A stretch of 64,000 bases of DNA. Source: Luteolibacter luteus (GTDB lineage Bacteria > Verrucomicrobiota > Verrucomicrobiia > Verrucomicrobiales > Akkermansiaceae). Where the stretch lies: the NCBI RefSeq assembly GCF_012913485.1, contig NZ_CP051774.1:2914001-2978000 (forward strand). Direction: 5' to 3'. The position numbers and the translations under genes were made by a program. Below the pieces are notes generated by a model. The model saw only the letters and a program-made list of their open reading frames with translations, did not search any database and was not told the origin of the DNA. Below, in pieces: positions 25,373 through 32,907 of the stretch. Every line of letters begins with the position of its first letter. Positions within the stretch are counted from its first letter, which is position 1.

Positions 25373-25974
25373 ACAACCAAACCCTCATCCTCGTCGATCT
25401 CCAGAACGACTTCCTGCCCGGCGGCGCTCTAGGCGTACCGGGGGGCGATGAAGTGATCCCGATCGCCAACCGATTGATGGATGACTTCGAAATCGTCGTG
25501 GCCACTCAGGACTGGCATCCAGCGGATCATGGCAGCTTCGCCGCAAATCATCCGGGGAAAGAACTCTTCCAACAAATCGATCTGAACGGCCTGCCGCAAA
25601 CGCTTTGGCCCATCCACTGCGTGCGGGGAACTCCGGGCGCGAACTTCGCTCCAGAGCTGGAGACGAAGCGTATTACCCGAGTATTCCAGAAAGGAACGAA
25701 CGCGGAAATCGATAGTTACAGCGGTCTTTACGACAACGGCCACCGGCAATCGACCGGCCTCGCGGAATGGCTTCGCGAGCAGGGGGTGAAGCGTGTGACC
25801 GTGTGCGGCCTGGCCACGGACTACTGTGTAAAGTTCACCGCGCTTGACGCCTTGGCGGAGGGCTTCGAGGTGACGCTGCAGCTTCCCGCCAGCCGCGGCG
25901 TCAATCTGGCACCCGGAGATGTCGATGCCGCGATCGACGAGATGCGCGCGAAAGGAGTCATCATCGCCGCATGA
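25369..25974 (+). CDS. pncA: Nicotinamidase
   Basis: A 201-residue isochorismatase-fold enzyme that deamidates nicotinamide to nicotinate. The catalytic triad is visible: Asp10 (ILVDLQNDF), Lys108 (VFQKGTNAE) and Cys153 ([12 protein letters not shown]). Metal ligands Asp48, His50 and His83 lie in [12 protein letters not shown] and WPIHCVRGT. It supplies nicotinate to PncB, encoded four genes upstream, and takes up nicotinamide released by NAD-cleaving enzymes including KptA. Both ends overlap their neighbours by 4 bp (ATGA). Confidence 0.93.
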   Translation: MNNQTLILVDLQNDFLPGGALGVPGGDEVIPIANRLMDDFEIVVATQDWHPADHGSFAANHPGKELFQQIDLNGLPQTLWPIHCVRGTPGANFAPELETKRITRVFQKGTNAEIDSYSGLYDNGHRQSTGLAEWLREQGVKRVTVCGLATDYCVKFTALDALAEGFEVTLQLPASRGVNLAPGDVDAAIDEMRAKGVIIAA

Positions 25975-26639
25975 GCGAAGCAGTCCTCGAACGCCGCAGC
26001 GGGATCGCACCGGATACCATTGCGGTGCCAGTGCTTTCCGTGCTGCTGCTGCTCAGCTCCTGGCTGAAGTGGCTACCGATCGATCACACGGAAGCGTGGG
26101 GCTTCGCGACCGGTGCCGTCTGTGTCTGGCTGGTCACGAAGGGCAATATCTGGAACTGGCCCATCGGACTGGCGAACAACATTTTCTTCGCGATCTTGTT
26201 CTGGGAGGCGCGCCTCTTCGCGGACTTCGGCCTGCAAGGCGTGTACTTCGTGCTCGGCATCTGGGGATGGTGGCAATGGCTCCACGGTGGCGAGCAGCGG
26301 TCCAAGCTGAAGGTGTCCCGCACCACGCGGGTAGAGTGGATGGCGATCGCCGCCTTCCTCGTGCTCGGGACCTGGGGTCTGCGGGAGATCCTGATCGCGG
26401 TGAATGGCTCCGCGCCTTTTTTGGATTCGCTCACAACCACCCTTTGCCTGGCGGCGCAATACCTCCTTTGCCGCAAGCGCTATGAAAATTGGTTCCTCTG
26501 GATCGCGGCGGATGTGATCTACGTGCCGTTGTACTCCTCGAAGAACCTGCCCCTCACCGCCCTGCTCTATGCAGGCTTCATCATCCTGTGCATTCTCGGC
26601 CTGAAGCGATGGACGGAGGAACTACGAGAGACGCCGTAA
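25971..26639 (+). CDS. pnuC: Nicotinamide riboside transporter
   Basis: A 222-residue inner-membrane protein with seven predicted helices. The PnuC signature is visible as KGNIWNWPIGLANNIFF (WNWP at residues 61-64), followed by QGVYFVLGIWGWWQWLHGG. PnuC imports nicotinamide riboside by facilitated diffusion, made one-way when a kinase phosphorylates it inside; the next gene encodes that kinase. It overlaps pncA by 4 bp and nadR by 31 bp. Related Pnu transporters carry riboflavin or thiamine, but the context decides for nicotinamide riboside. Confidence 0.9.
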   Translation: MSEAVLERRSGIAPDTIAVPVLSVLLLLSSWLKWLPIDHTEAWGFATGAVCVWLVTKGNIWNWPIGLANNIFFAILFWEARLFADFGLQGVYFVLGIWGWWQWLHGGEQRSKLKVSRTTRVEWMAIAAFLVLGTWGLREILIAVNGSAPFLDSLTTTLCLAAQYLLCRKRYENWFLWIAADVIYVPLYSSKNLPLTALLYAGFIILCILGLKRWTEELRETP

Positions 26640-27625
26640 GTCGCTTCGGCCTGGGCGTGGTGATCGGGAAATTCCTGCCGCCACACCGGGGCCACCGCTT
26701 TCTGATCGAGACCGCACTTTCCCGCTGCGAGCGGGTGATCGTCATTGTCTGTGGCAAACCGGTGGATCCGATCCCACCGGAACTCCGCACGGAATGGCTC
26801 CGGGAAATCGTCGCTGCGGCAGAGGTCAGGCTGATCGATGACCGCTACGACGAGAACGATTCCCGGGTGTGGGCGCAGAATACCATCGGCTGGCTTGGTC
26901 GCGCGCCGGACGCGGTCTTCACCTCCGAGGACTATGGCGATCGATATGCCTCCTACATGGGCTGCGCACATGTGCAAGTGGACCGCGCACGGGTGGCGAT
27001 CCCGTGCAGCGGCACGGCGGTGCGCGGCGATGCGCTGGCGATGTGGGATTACATCGATCCGCCGGTGCGCTCGTGGTTTGCCAAGCGGGTAGTGATTGTC
27101 GGCGCGGAATCCACGGGGACGACGACCCTCGCCATGGATCTCGCCGCGGCACTGGAGACGGAATGGGTGGCGGAATACGGGCGGGAATACAGCGCAGCGA
27201 AGCAAGCAGCTGGAGACTCCGTGTGGATCACTTCCGAGTTTCTCGAGATCGCGAAGGAACAAACGCGCCGCGAAGATGAGGCGGCTCGATCCGCAAACCG
27301 GATCCTGGTTTGCGATACCAATGCCTTCGCGACCGTGCTGTGGCATCGCCGCTACATGGGCCACAACGACGAAGCGCTGCGCGAATATTCAGCGTTGGGG
27401 AGGGCCGATCTCTACCTGCTCACCGGGGATGAGATTCCCTTCGTGCGGGATGGCCTGCGCGACGGAGAGCACCTGCGGCACGGCATGCACGCTTGGTTCG
27501 AGGAAGCGCTGGCCGGACAGCCGGTGCCTTGGTTCCTGCTACACGGTGGTCGCGAGGAGCGGCTTCAGGAAGCGCTCGGGTTGATTGACCGCCACTGGCC
27601 GAGTGCCCGGGCGGCGCGGCCTTGA
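26609..27625 (+). CDS. nadR: NadR-type NMN adenylyltransferase and ribosylnicotinamide kinase
   Basis: A 338-residue two-domain enzyme. The N-terminal domain has GKFLPPHRGH (residues 20-29), the nucleotidyltransferase motif, and PCSGTAVRGD, the ISGTxVR-type motif. The C-terminal kinase domain starts near residue 158 with the P-loop GAESTGTTT (165-173). Together they phosphorylate nicotinamide riboside and adenylate NMN to NAD. The N-terminal helix-turn-helix of enterobacterial NadR is absent, leaving control to NrtR. ATG 26609 was chosen because it directly precedes the adenylyltransferase core; the frame is open further into pnuC. The overlap with pnuC is 31 bp. Confidence 0.9.
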   Translation: MDGGTTRDAVSRFGLGVVIGKFLPPHRGHRFLIETALSRCERVIVIVCGKPVDPIPPELRTEWLREIVAAAEVRLIDDRYDENDSRVWAQNTIGWLGRAPDAVFTSEDYGDRYASYMGCAHVQVDRARVAIPCSGTAVRGDALAMWDYIDPPVRSWFAKRVVIVGAESTGTTTLAMDLAAALETEWVAEYGREYSAAKQAAGDSVWITSEFLEIAKEQTRREDEAARSANRILVCDTNAFATVLWHRRYMGHNDEALREYSALGRADLYLLTGDEIPFVRDGLRDGEHLRHGMHAWFEEALAGQPVPWFLLHGGREERLQEALGLIDRHWPSARAARP

Positions 27626-27656
27626 CGAAAGACGGTGCCGCCACGAAAACCCCGGT

Positions 27657-28415
27657 GTGGCAGAGGAGGCTCCTTTCATCCGCGTCCGCGGGCTCGAGCA
27701 GAAGTTCGGCTCGCAGCACGTCCTGCGCGGCGTGGACCTAGAGGTGCGCCGCGGTGAAACGCTGGTGCTCTTGGGAGGCTCCGGCGGGGGAAAGTCGGTG
27801 CTGGTGAAACATTTCCCCGGACTGCTCCGCCCTTGGAAGGGTACCGTGGAGATCGATGGCGAGGATATCTCCGGCTTGGACGAGCGGCAGCTGGCACCCT
27901 ACCGGAAGAAAGTCGGGATCATGTTCCAAAACGGTGCACTTTTCGACTCGATGACCGTGGGCGAAAACATCGCCTTCCCGCTCCGCGAAGCCGGCGTGAA
28001 GGACCGTAAGGAAATCGCCAGCCGCATCTCAGAGGCGCTGGAGATTGTCCGTCTGCCCGGCCAAGAGAAGAAGATGCCGTCCGAGCTCTCCGGCGGCATG
28101 CGGAAGCGCGTGGCCCTGGCCCGGGCGGTCGTCGGAAGGCCGGACTGCGTGCTCTACGACGAGCCGCACGCCGGGCTGGACCCCATCACCGCGGACTCGA
28201 TCGATCACCTGATCAAGGACCTGCAGAAAGAACAGGGGATCACGAACGTGGTCATCACCCACGAGATGCGCAGCGTTTTCCACATCGCGGACCGCATCGT
28301 CTTCCTCCAGGAGGGCCGGGTCTACTGGACCGGCGGACCGGAGGAACTGCGGACCACCACGGACCCGGTTTTGAAGCCCTTCATCGAGGGAGACTCCGGA
28401 GAAGCCTGGAATTGA
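27657..28415 (+). CDS. mlaF: MlaF-like ABC transporter ATPase
   Basis: A 252-residue ABC ATPase of the MlaF/Ttg2A type, which powers phospholipid movement between membranes. Walker A is GGSGGGKSVLVKHF, the signature is LSGGMRKRVALARAV, and Walker B reads CVLYDEPHAGLDP. FQNGALFDSMTVGENIAFPL is typical of this subfamily. GTG 27657 was chosen because upstream residues overlap nadR and do not match the family. It follows nadR by 31 bp on the same strand but belongs to another pathway. The MCE partner gene is 43 bp downstream; no permease gene (mlaE) is adjacent. Confidence 0.85.
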   Translation: MAEEAPFIRVRGLEQKFGSQHVLRGVDLEVRRGETLVLLGGSGGGKSVLVKHFPGLLRPWKGTVEIDGEDISGLDERQLAPYRKKVGIMFQNGALFDSMTVGENIAFPLREAGVKDRKEIASRISEALEIVRLPGQEKKMPSELSGGMRKRVALARAVVGRPDCVLYDEPHAGLDPITADSIDHLIKDLQKEQGITNVVITHEMRSVFHIADRIVFLQEGRVYWTGGPEELRTTTDPVLKPFIEGDSGEAWN

Positions 28416-28458
28416 TCGCCCTTGCACGGGCGGGGCGGAATGGCGATGCTCCCGCCGC

Positions 28459-29484
28459 ATGGGTGAATCCACCAAAAGGACGGAGCTCTGGGTGGGGGTG
28501 TTCGTATTCATCGGCCTGGCGCTCCTAGGCGGGCTGATCGTGCAGTTCGGCCGCTTCGGCGACCGGATGCGCGGGAAATACCAGCTGGTCGTCGTTTTCG
28601 ACGATGCCTCCGGTGTGATCAAGGGCTCGGAAATCCGGATGGGCGGTGCCCGCATCGGCAAGGTGGCGGACCAGCCGGAGCTGAATTCCGAGGTAAAGGT
28701 ACAGGTCACCCTGAGCATCGATGATCCCATCCGGATCCCGGAGAACTCGATGATCCAGATCGCCTCCGCAACCCTGCTGGGGGACAAGATGGTGGTCATC
28801 ACCCCGCCGGAAGGTGGCAGCACCACCGGCCGCTTCATTCAGCCGGGTGCGGTTCTGCGCGGCGGCGGCCCTTCAGGCTTGGATGCGATCCAGAACAACG
28901 CCGAGGCCGTAAGCCGCGATGCGCGACGCCTGATGCAAGAGGCGGAGTCCACTTTCCTGAAGCTCGACTCTGCGGTGGATGACATCCGCATCGTCACCGG
29001 CCGCATGGCAGACACGCTGGAGAAGGTGAACGAGTCCATCCTCTCCGAGAAGAATCTCCAACACGTCGATAGCATCCTTGCGAACCTCGACAACGCGAGT
29101 GCCGACTGGGCAAAGGCAAGCGCCTCGCTTGATCCGACCATCGGCGATGCGCGCAAGGCGATCCAATCGATCGAGAAGGCCGCCGCGTCTGCGGATGATA
29201 CCATGGCGCGCGCGGGGAAGCGGATCGATGAGCTGGAGCCGGCGCTAAAGGAAGTACCGAAGGCCGTCTCCTCAATTTCACGCGCGGCAGACAAGGCCGG
29301 TGCCGCGCTCGACCGAGTGGAGAGCGGCGAAGGTCTGTTGGGAACGCTCGCTTACGATCGCGAGGTGTCGGACGACGCGAAGACCTTCATCCGGAATCTC
29401 AAACAGCAGGGCATCCTCCGCTACCGCGACAAGGAGACACCGGAGGAAGATCCACGAAATCGATTCCGCGGGCGGAGACGATAG
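28459..29484 (+). CDS. mlaD: MCE-domain lipid-transport protein (MlaD-like)
   Basis: A 341-residue protein with one N-terminal membrane helix (about residues 10-30) and an MCE domain (about 38-120, with the pattern IKGSEIRMGGARIGKV and ASATLLGDKMVVIT). The C-terminal 200 residues are long helices with heptad character, like the extended MCE proteins that bridge the periplasm. It is anchored in the inner membrane facing the periplasm and should work with the ATPase encoded just upstream. The basic C-terminal tail (RNRFRGRRR) is notable. The permease subunit must be elsewhere. Confidence 0.87.
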   Translation: MGESTKRTELWVGVFVFIGLALLGGLIVQFGRFGDRMRGKYQLVVVFDDASGVIKGSEIRMGGARIGKVADQPELNSEVKVQVTLSIDDPIRIPENSMIQIASATLLGDKMVVITPPEGGSTTGRFIQPGAVLRGGGPSGLDAIQNNAEAVSRDARRLMQEAESTFLKLDSAVDDIRIVTGRMADTLEKVNESILSEKNLQHVDSILANLDNASADWAKASASLDPTIGDARKAIQSIEKAAASADDTMARAGKRIDELEPALKEVPKAVSSISRAADKAGAALDRVESGEGLLGTLAYDREVSDDAKTFIRNLKQQGILRYRDKETPEEDPRNRFRGRRR

Positions 29485-29555
29485 TCCCCTAAGGCGCGAA
29501 TGCGATTCCATCGAATCGGCGGCTGATAGGTGACGAAAGCAGGAGCGAGGCGTCC

Positions 29556-30203
29556 ATGAGCCAGTCCAACCCCTATGCGCCGCCGTCGACTGAGCCATCT
29601 TCCGCAAGGATAGGAGTACCGGATGGCAGCCTCTGGCGAGTGGAGGATGGCAGGCTGCTTGTGAGGGATCATGCTAGCCTGCCGGATGTCTGCATCTACG
29701 GATCGCCTCCAGAGGAGCCAGGCAAGCGGAGGTCGGTGAAGATCCAAGTTCCACGGACATGGATTGCTCTGATCTTGCTCATCCTCACCTTTGTCCGGGT
29801 GGTGCTTTTTCCGGACCGCTTTGGAATGCTCTGGTTGCTTGGCGCGGCGACGCTCATCGGCCTCACTGCCATACAAGTCCGGGTCATGGTTTTCGAAGGG
29901 CGCTCCTCCTTGTTGCGGCGGCGGCTGGCAATGGGCGGCGTCGTTCTGGGCCTTATCGCCATCATTCATATTGCAGATGATTCCATCCTTCTTGGGGAGT
30001 TACTCCGTTCAGGCATCTTGAGCTGGAGCGGTTTCTGGTCTCTCTACGGAATGGGATATTGGCATCGCCTGCGCGCGATCCCCAAGCAGAGCGCTTGGTA
30101 TGAGATCCGGGGTATTGCGGCCTCGAGTATTGCCCGGCTGGAGCAGATCCAAGGGCAGATCAAGATCCCACAGGATACGATCCGCGAGCGTATGAAGCGA
30201 TGA
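29556..30203 (+). CDS. Tandem membrane protein, paralogue 1 (NPY-x-P tag)
   Basis: A 215-residue protein that starts MSQSNPYAPPSTEP, then has a soluble segment with DGSLWRVEDGRLLVRDHASL, and four hydrophobic helices. The C-terminus IARLEQIQGQIKIPQDTIRE is nearly identical to that of the next gene. It is the first of three tandem paralogues linked by ATGA overlaps. The layout (short proline-rich N-tail, beta-rich segment, four helices, cytoplasmic tail) is common in Verrucomicrobiota and Planctomycetota, but I know no function. Its ATG is 72 bp after mlaD. Confidence 0.7.
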   Translation: MSQSNPYAPPSTEPSSARIGVPDGSLWRVEDGRLLVRDHASLPDVCIYGSPPEEPGKRRSVKIQVPRTWIALILLILTFVRVVLFPDRFGMLWLLGAATLIGLTAIQVRVMVFEGRSSLLRRRLAMGGVVLGLIAIIHIADDSILLGELLRSGILSWSGFWSLYGMGYWHRLRAIPKQSAWYEIRGIAASSIARLEQIQGQIKIPQDTIRERMKR

Positions 30204-30835
30204 CTGACGGGAATCCCTATTCTCCACCTTCCACCGATCCATCCGAAGTAAGGATGGAGGTGCTGAATGGCAGCCTGTGGATTGTATTCGACGGGGATCT
30301 CTTCGTGCGTGACCGGGCCATCCTGCCGGACGTGTGCATTTCCGGATCTCCTCCCGGGGAGCCCGGTAAGCAGAGATCAGTTCCCATACACACCTCGCGT
30401 TGGTGGGTGCTTCTGGTCCTTCTCGTGTTCAGCCTCGCACTGCTTGCTAAAAGTGGAATCCAGTTGCTGGCTGTCATCGCAGTGGGCCACCTCGTCTCAA
30501 ATTTCGGCAAGAAGATCCGGGTGATGATCTTCGAGAGCACCCGGAGGTTCAGGAGGCATCTGATGCTCTACTGGATAGGGGCCTTGGGATCGGCAGGCTT
30601 TGCCTTCTGGTTCAGCGAATCCGTATTCAGCGGACCGTTCTCGGAATCTTCAGCGATTCTCATGGGGTGCTGCCTTATGTGGAACTTTCCGACTCACCGC
30701 TTCCGGGCAGTTCACTATAAAGACGGCTGGTATGAGCTGAGAGGCGTTCACGCGAAAGCCATCGCCCGGCTGGAGCAGATCCAAGGGCAAACGAAGATCC
30801 CGCCGGATAACACCCGCGACCATACGAAGCGATGA
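30200..30835 (+). CDS. Tandem membrane protein, paralogue 2 (NPY-x-P tag)
   Basis: A 211-residue paralogue of the preceding gene: MTDGNPYSPPSTDP start, the segment GSLWIVFDGDLFVRDRAILP, four hydrophobic helices, and the C-terminal AIARLEQIQGQTKIPPDNTR. The start overlaps the previous stop by 4 bp, and its own stop overlaps the next start by 4 bp. Divergence from copy 1 is concentrated in the helices, while the N-terminal segment and tail are conserved, suggesting these are the interacting parts. Function unknown. Confidence 0.7.
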   Translation: MTDGNPYSPPSTDPSEVRMEVLNGSLWIVFDGDLFVRDRAILPDVCISGSPPGEPGKQRSVPIHTSRWWVLLVLLVFSLALLAKSGIQLLAVIAVGHLVSNFGKKIRVMIFESTRRFRRHLMLYWIGALGSAGFAFWFSESVFSGPFSESSAILMGCCLMWNFPTHRFRAVHYKDGWYELRGVHAKAIARLEQIQGQTKIPPDNTRDHTKR

Positions 30836-31524
30836 ATGAAGAGCTTGATCCCTACACGCCGCCGGCAAGCCATCCCGAACCCGGCCCGTCTGCCTCGAAC
30901 TCCACATGGAAGATCGAAGAGGGAAGCTTGTGGGTGAAGAACGAAGCAGTGCTCCCCAAGATCTGCCTCTACGGCTCTTCCAGCTCGTCAAAGCGTGACG
31001 TGATCAGGATCCAGTGGGCTCCCCGATCTTCGCTCATCTTTAGCCTCGTCTTGGCCTTGTTAGGCAGCATGGCTTTGCTCGGATACTCATGGTTCAATCG
31101 CCCGGGCCTGGGAGGCATGATGCAGGCCGTCTTCGTAGCGGTGCTCGTGATCGCCGCAATCCAGGGCCTGGTCTTCCGGAAAAATTGGAAGAGGCGCCGG
31201 ATTGTCATCGAGCGATCCAGGGGCTGGCGGGTGGCGATGCGCATCGCGGTAGCGGTCCTGGCCTTCTACGGGCTCATCTCCGCAGCCTTGGTGATGCTTG
31301 ATCGTCTCCTCACTTGGATCGCTGCCGACCAATTGTTGAAGATCGGCTTCGGCCAATCACTCATGCTCCTGTGGCTCGTTTCCTTGCAGCTTCTGATCGT
31401 CATGCAAATGGTCCGTGCGGTGGAGCTACGGGACGGTTGGCACCGGCTCGCGGGAGTTCATCCCAAGGCCCTCGCCGCATTGAGCGGGCTTCAAGCGTCC
31501 TTGGACGGGAATCCCGGCACGTGA
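30832..31524 (+). CDS. Tandem membrane protein, paralogue 3 (DPY-x-P tag)
   Basis: A 230-residue third paralogue, more diverged: MNEELDPYTPPASHP start, the segment STWKIEEGSLWVKNEAVLPK, four helices and the tail HPKALAALSGLQASLDG in place of the AIARLEQIQG pattern. The PPEEPGKRR-type loop of copies 1 and 2 is replaced by SSSKRD. It overlaps copy 2 by 4 bp. Stepwise tandem duplication with the last copy drifting most is the simplest account. Confidence 0.68.
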   Translation: MNEELDPYTPPASHPEPGPSASNSTWKIEEGSLWVKNEAVLPKICLYGSSSSSKRDVIRIQWAPRSSLIFSLVLALLGSMALLGYSWFNRPGLGGMMQAVFVAVLVIAAIQGLVFRKNWKRRRIVIERSRGWRVAMRIAVAVLAFYGLISAALVMLDRLLTWIAADQLLKIGFGQSLMLLWLVSLQLLIVMQMVRAVELRDGWHRLAGVHPKALAALSGLQASLDGNPGT

Positions 31525-31555
31525 CAGGCCGTAAGGCTCTGCTAGGGTGACATTC

Positions 31556-32095
31556 ATGAAAGTCCTCGCCTCATGTGCCGCCGGGCTCTTGCTCGTATCC
31601 TGCTCCACCCAGACCTGTTGGAAGGGTGGCATTCCGATGCGCGAGACGGAGACGCATGCGCAGTGGGGCGCGGAGGTGGATATCAACAAGTCCGCGAACC
31701 ATGTGAAGATCTACCGCGGCCTGGCGCATCCGGTTGGCGACAAATCGAGGTACGAGAAGCAGGTGAAGCAAGGCGACTGGGTAGAATTCGAGGGCTTCAA
31801 ATTCCACAAGGAGCCCGCCGAACTACCGGCCGGCACCGCGGACAAGGTGCTGGATCTTTACAAGCTCTCGGCGTCCCACGAGGCGCAGGCGGTAAAGACA
31901 ACCTGCGATGGCTTCCATCCTGACTACGCGCTGGTGTGGAGCAAGGGAGGGCAGCAGCGGGTGCTACAGATTTGCTACGGATGCCACGAGTGGAAGTACT
32001 TCGGACCCGGCGGAAAGGTGCACACCGATATTGAAGACAAAACGTACTTCAAGAAGCTGCTGCCGCTGCTGCCGAGGGAGAAGAACCGGAGGTGA
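31556..32095 (+). CDS. Hypothetical lipoprotein with paired cysteines
   Basis: A 179-residue predicted lipoprotein (MKVLASCAAGLLLVSC lipobox). The mature part contains further cysteines in TCWKGG, KTTCDGFHPD and ICYGCHEWKYFGPGG. The last contains CYGCH, which fits a CxxCH heme-attachment pattern, but nothing else supports a cytochrome, so disulfides or metal binding are equally likely. ATG 31556 gives a standard signal peptide. The gene is close behind the triplicated membrane genes and converges with the next gene, with 24 bp between stops. Function unknown. Confidence 0.65.
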   Translation: MKVLASCAAGLLLVSCSTQTCWKGGIPMRETETHAQWGAEVDINKSANHVKIYRGLAHPVGDKSRYEKQVKQGDWVEFEGFKFHKEPAELPAGTADKVLDLYKLSASHEAQAVKTTCDGFHPDYALVWSKGGQQRVLQICYGCHEWKYFGPGGKVHTDIEDKTYFKKLLPLLPREKNRR

Positions 32096-32119
32096 GGGAT
32101 CCACCTCCCGCGCGAGGAA

Positions 32120-32827
32120 TCACTTTCCCGATGGCTTGTCCCGGGATGTTCCTTTGATCCTTACGTTCCGGAACTCGCCCAGGTCATCGAAAGAGCCCAA
32201 GCCGATCTGTCCCCATTCGAGGGTTTTGTCCTGTGCGGTGAGCACGGGCTTTTCCATGTCGTCGAAATAGACGCCGATGTCGCCGGTGGCGGTATTCCGG
32301 ACAATCTTCACGCGGTGCCATTGCTCTTCTTTCCACGGGGTGCCATCGGTGCGGAAGCGGGTGATGGGTTTGCGATCGGCATCGTCCACGATGTGGATCT
32401 GATGATGCGGCTCATCGGCTTTCTCGCCGAGGTGTGCGTAGTAGAAACGGTTCTCCGCGGCGCGGCCGAAGGCGATGCAGAGGTCGTTGTTCCCGGCATC
32501 GAACTTCGTCAGGCGGCATTCCACGGTGAGCGTGAAATCCTTCCACTCGCGGCCTTCGAACCAAGCCAGATTGAAAGGACTACGATACTTCGGCTTTCCC
32601 GTGTTCTGCGCGATGAGTTGCAGCGTGCGGCCGGTTTTCTCTCCTTCCCACTTCCACGCATTCTTATCGCCGAAGGACCAGCGTGTGGGATCGGCGAAGA
32701 GATCCTGATCCATCGCGGCGGCGCGGCTGGTAACGGCGCAACAAGGGGGCACAGCCACCACGGGCGGCTCCGTTTCCGCGGCGGCGAGGGGCAGGACCAG
32801 CAGGGCGAGGCTAAGGATCGGCTTCAA
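32120..32827 (-). CDS. Exported concanavalin-like (DUF1080-type) protein
   Basis: A 235-residue protein with a signal peptide (MKPILSLALLVLPLAAAET) and a single jelly-roll-like domain (WEGREWKDFTLTVECRL-type strands, then NRFYYAHLGEKADEPHH and GQIGLGSFDDLGEFRNVRIKG). This is the pattern of the DUF1080/3-keto-disaccharide hydrolase and laminin-G-like exported proteins that are abundant in the PVC group. Role in glycan binding or hydrolysis is likely; no catalytic residues can be named. It stands alone on the minus strand between two plus-strand genes. Confidence 0.65.
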   Translation of the reverse strand: MKPILSLALLVLPLAAAETEPPVVAVPPCCAVTSRAAAMDQDLFADPTRWSFGDKNAWKWEGEKTGRTLQLIAQNTGKPKYRSPFNLAWFEGREWKDFTLTVECRLTKFDAGNNDLCIAFGRAAENRFYYAHLGEKADEPHHQIHIVDDADRKPITRFRTDGTPWKEEQWHRVKIVRNTATGDIGVYFDDMEKPVLTAQDKTLEWGQIGLGSFDDLGEFRNVRIKGTSRDKPSGK

Positions 32828-32907
32828 AGCGACCCGAAGGTGGACCCCGTCGGGCGGAATTCAAGCCGCCGGATGGAGCGAAATCGGATTGCCGCTCCGG
32901 CCCTCCG

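Noticed and set aside
26489-26608. Upstream extension of nadR into pnuC
   Set aside because: The extension is frame-shifted pnuC sequence with no match to the NadR family, which starts at the adenylyltransferase core near 26609.
21095-27625. Interpretation of the NAD cluster as a phage-defence island
   Set aside because: No known defence effector (TIR, Sir2, toxin) or mobile-element gene is present, and every gene has a housekeeping NAD role. Kept only as one testable possibility.
31556-32095. CYGCH in the hypothetical lipoprotein as a cytochrome c heme site
   Set aside because: No other cytochrome features, such as a distal Met loop, are visible. The motif alone is weak evidence among several cysteines.
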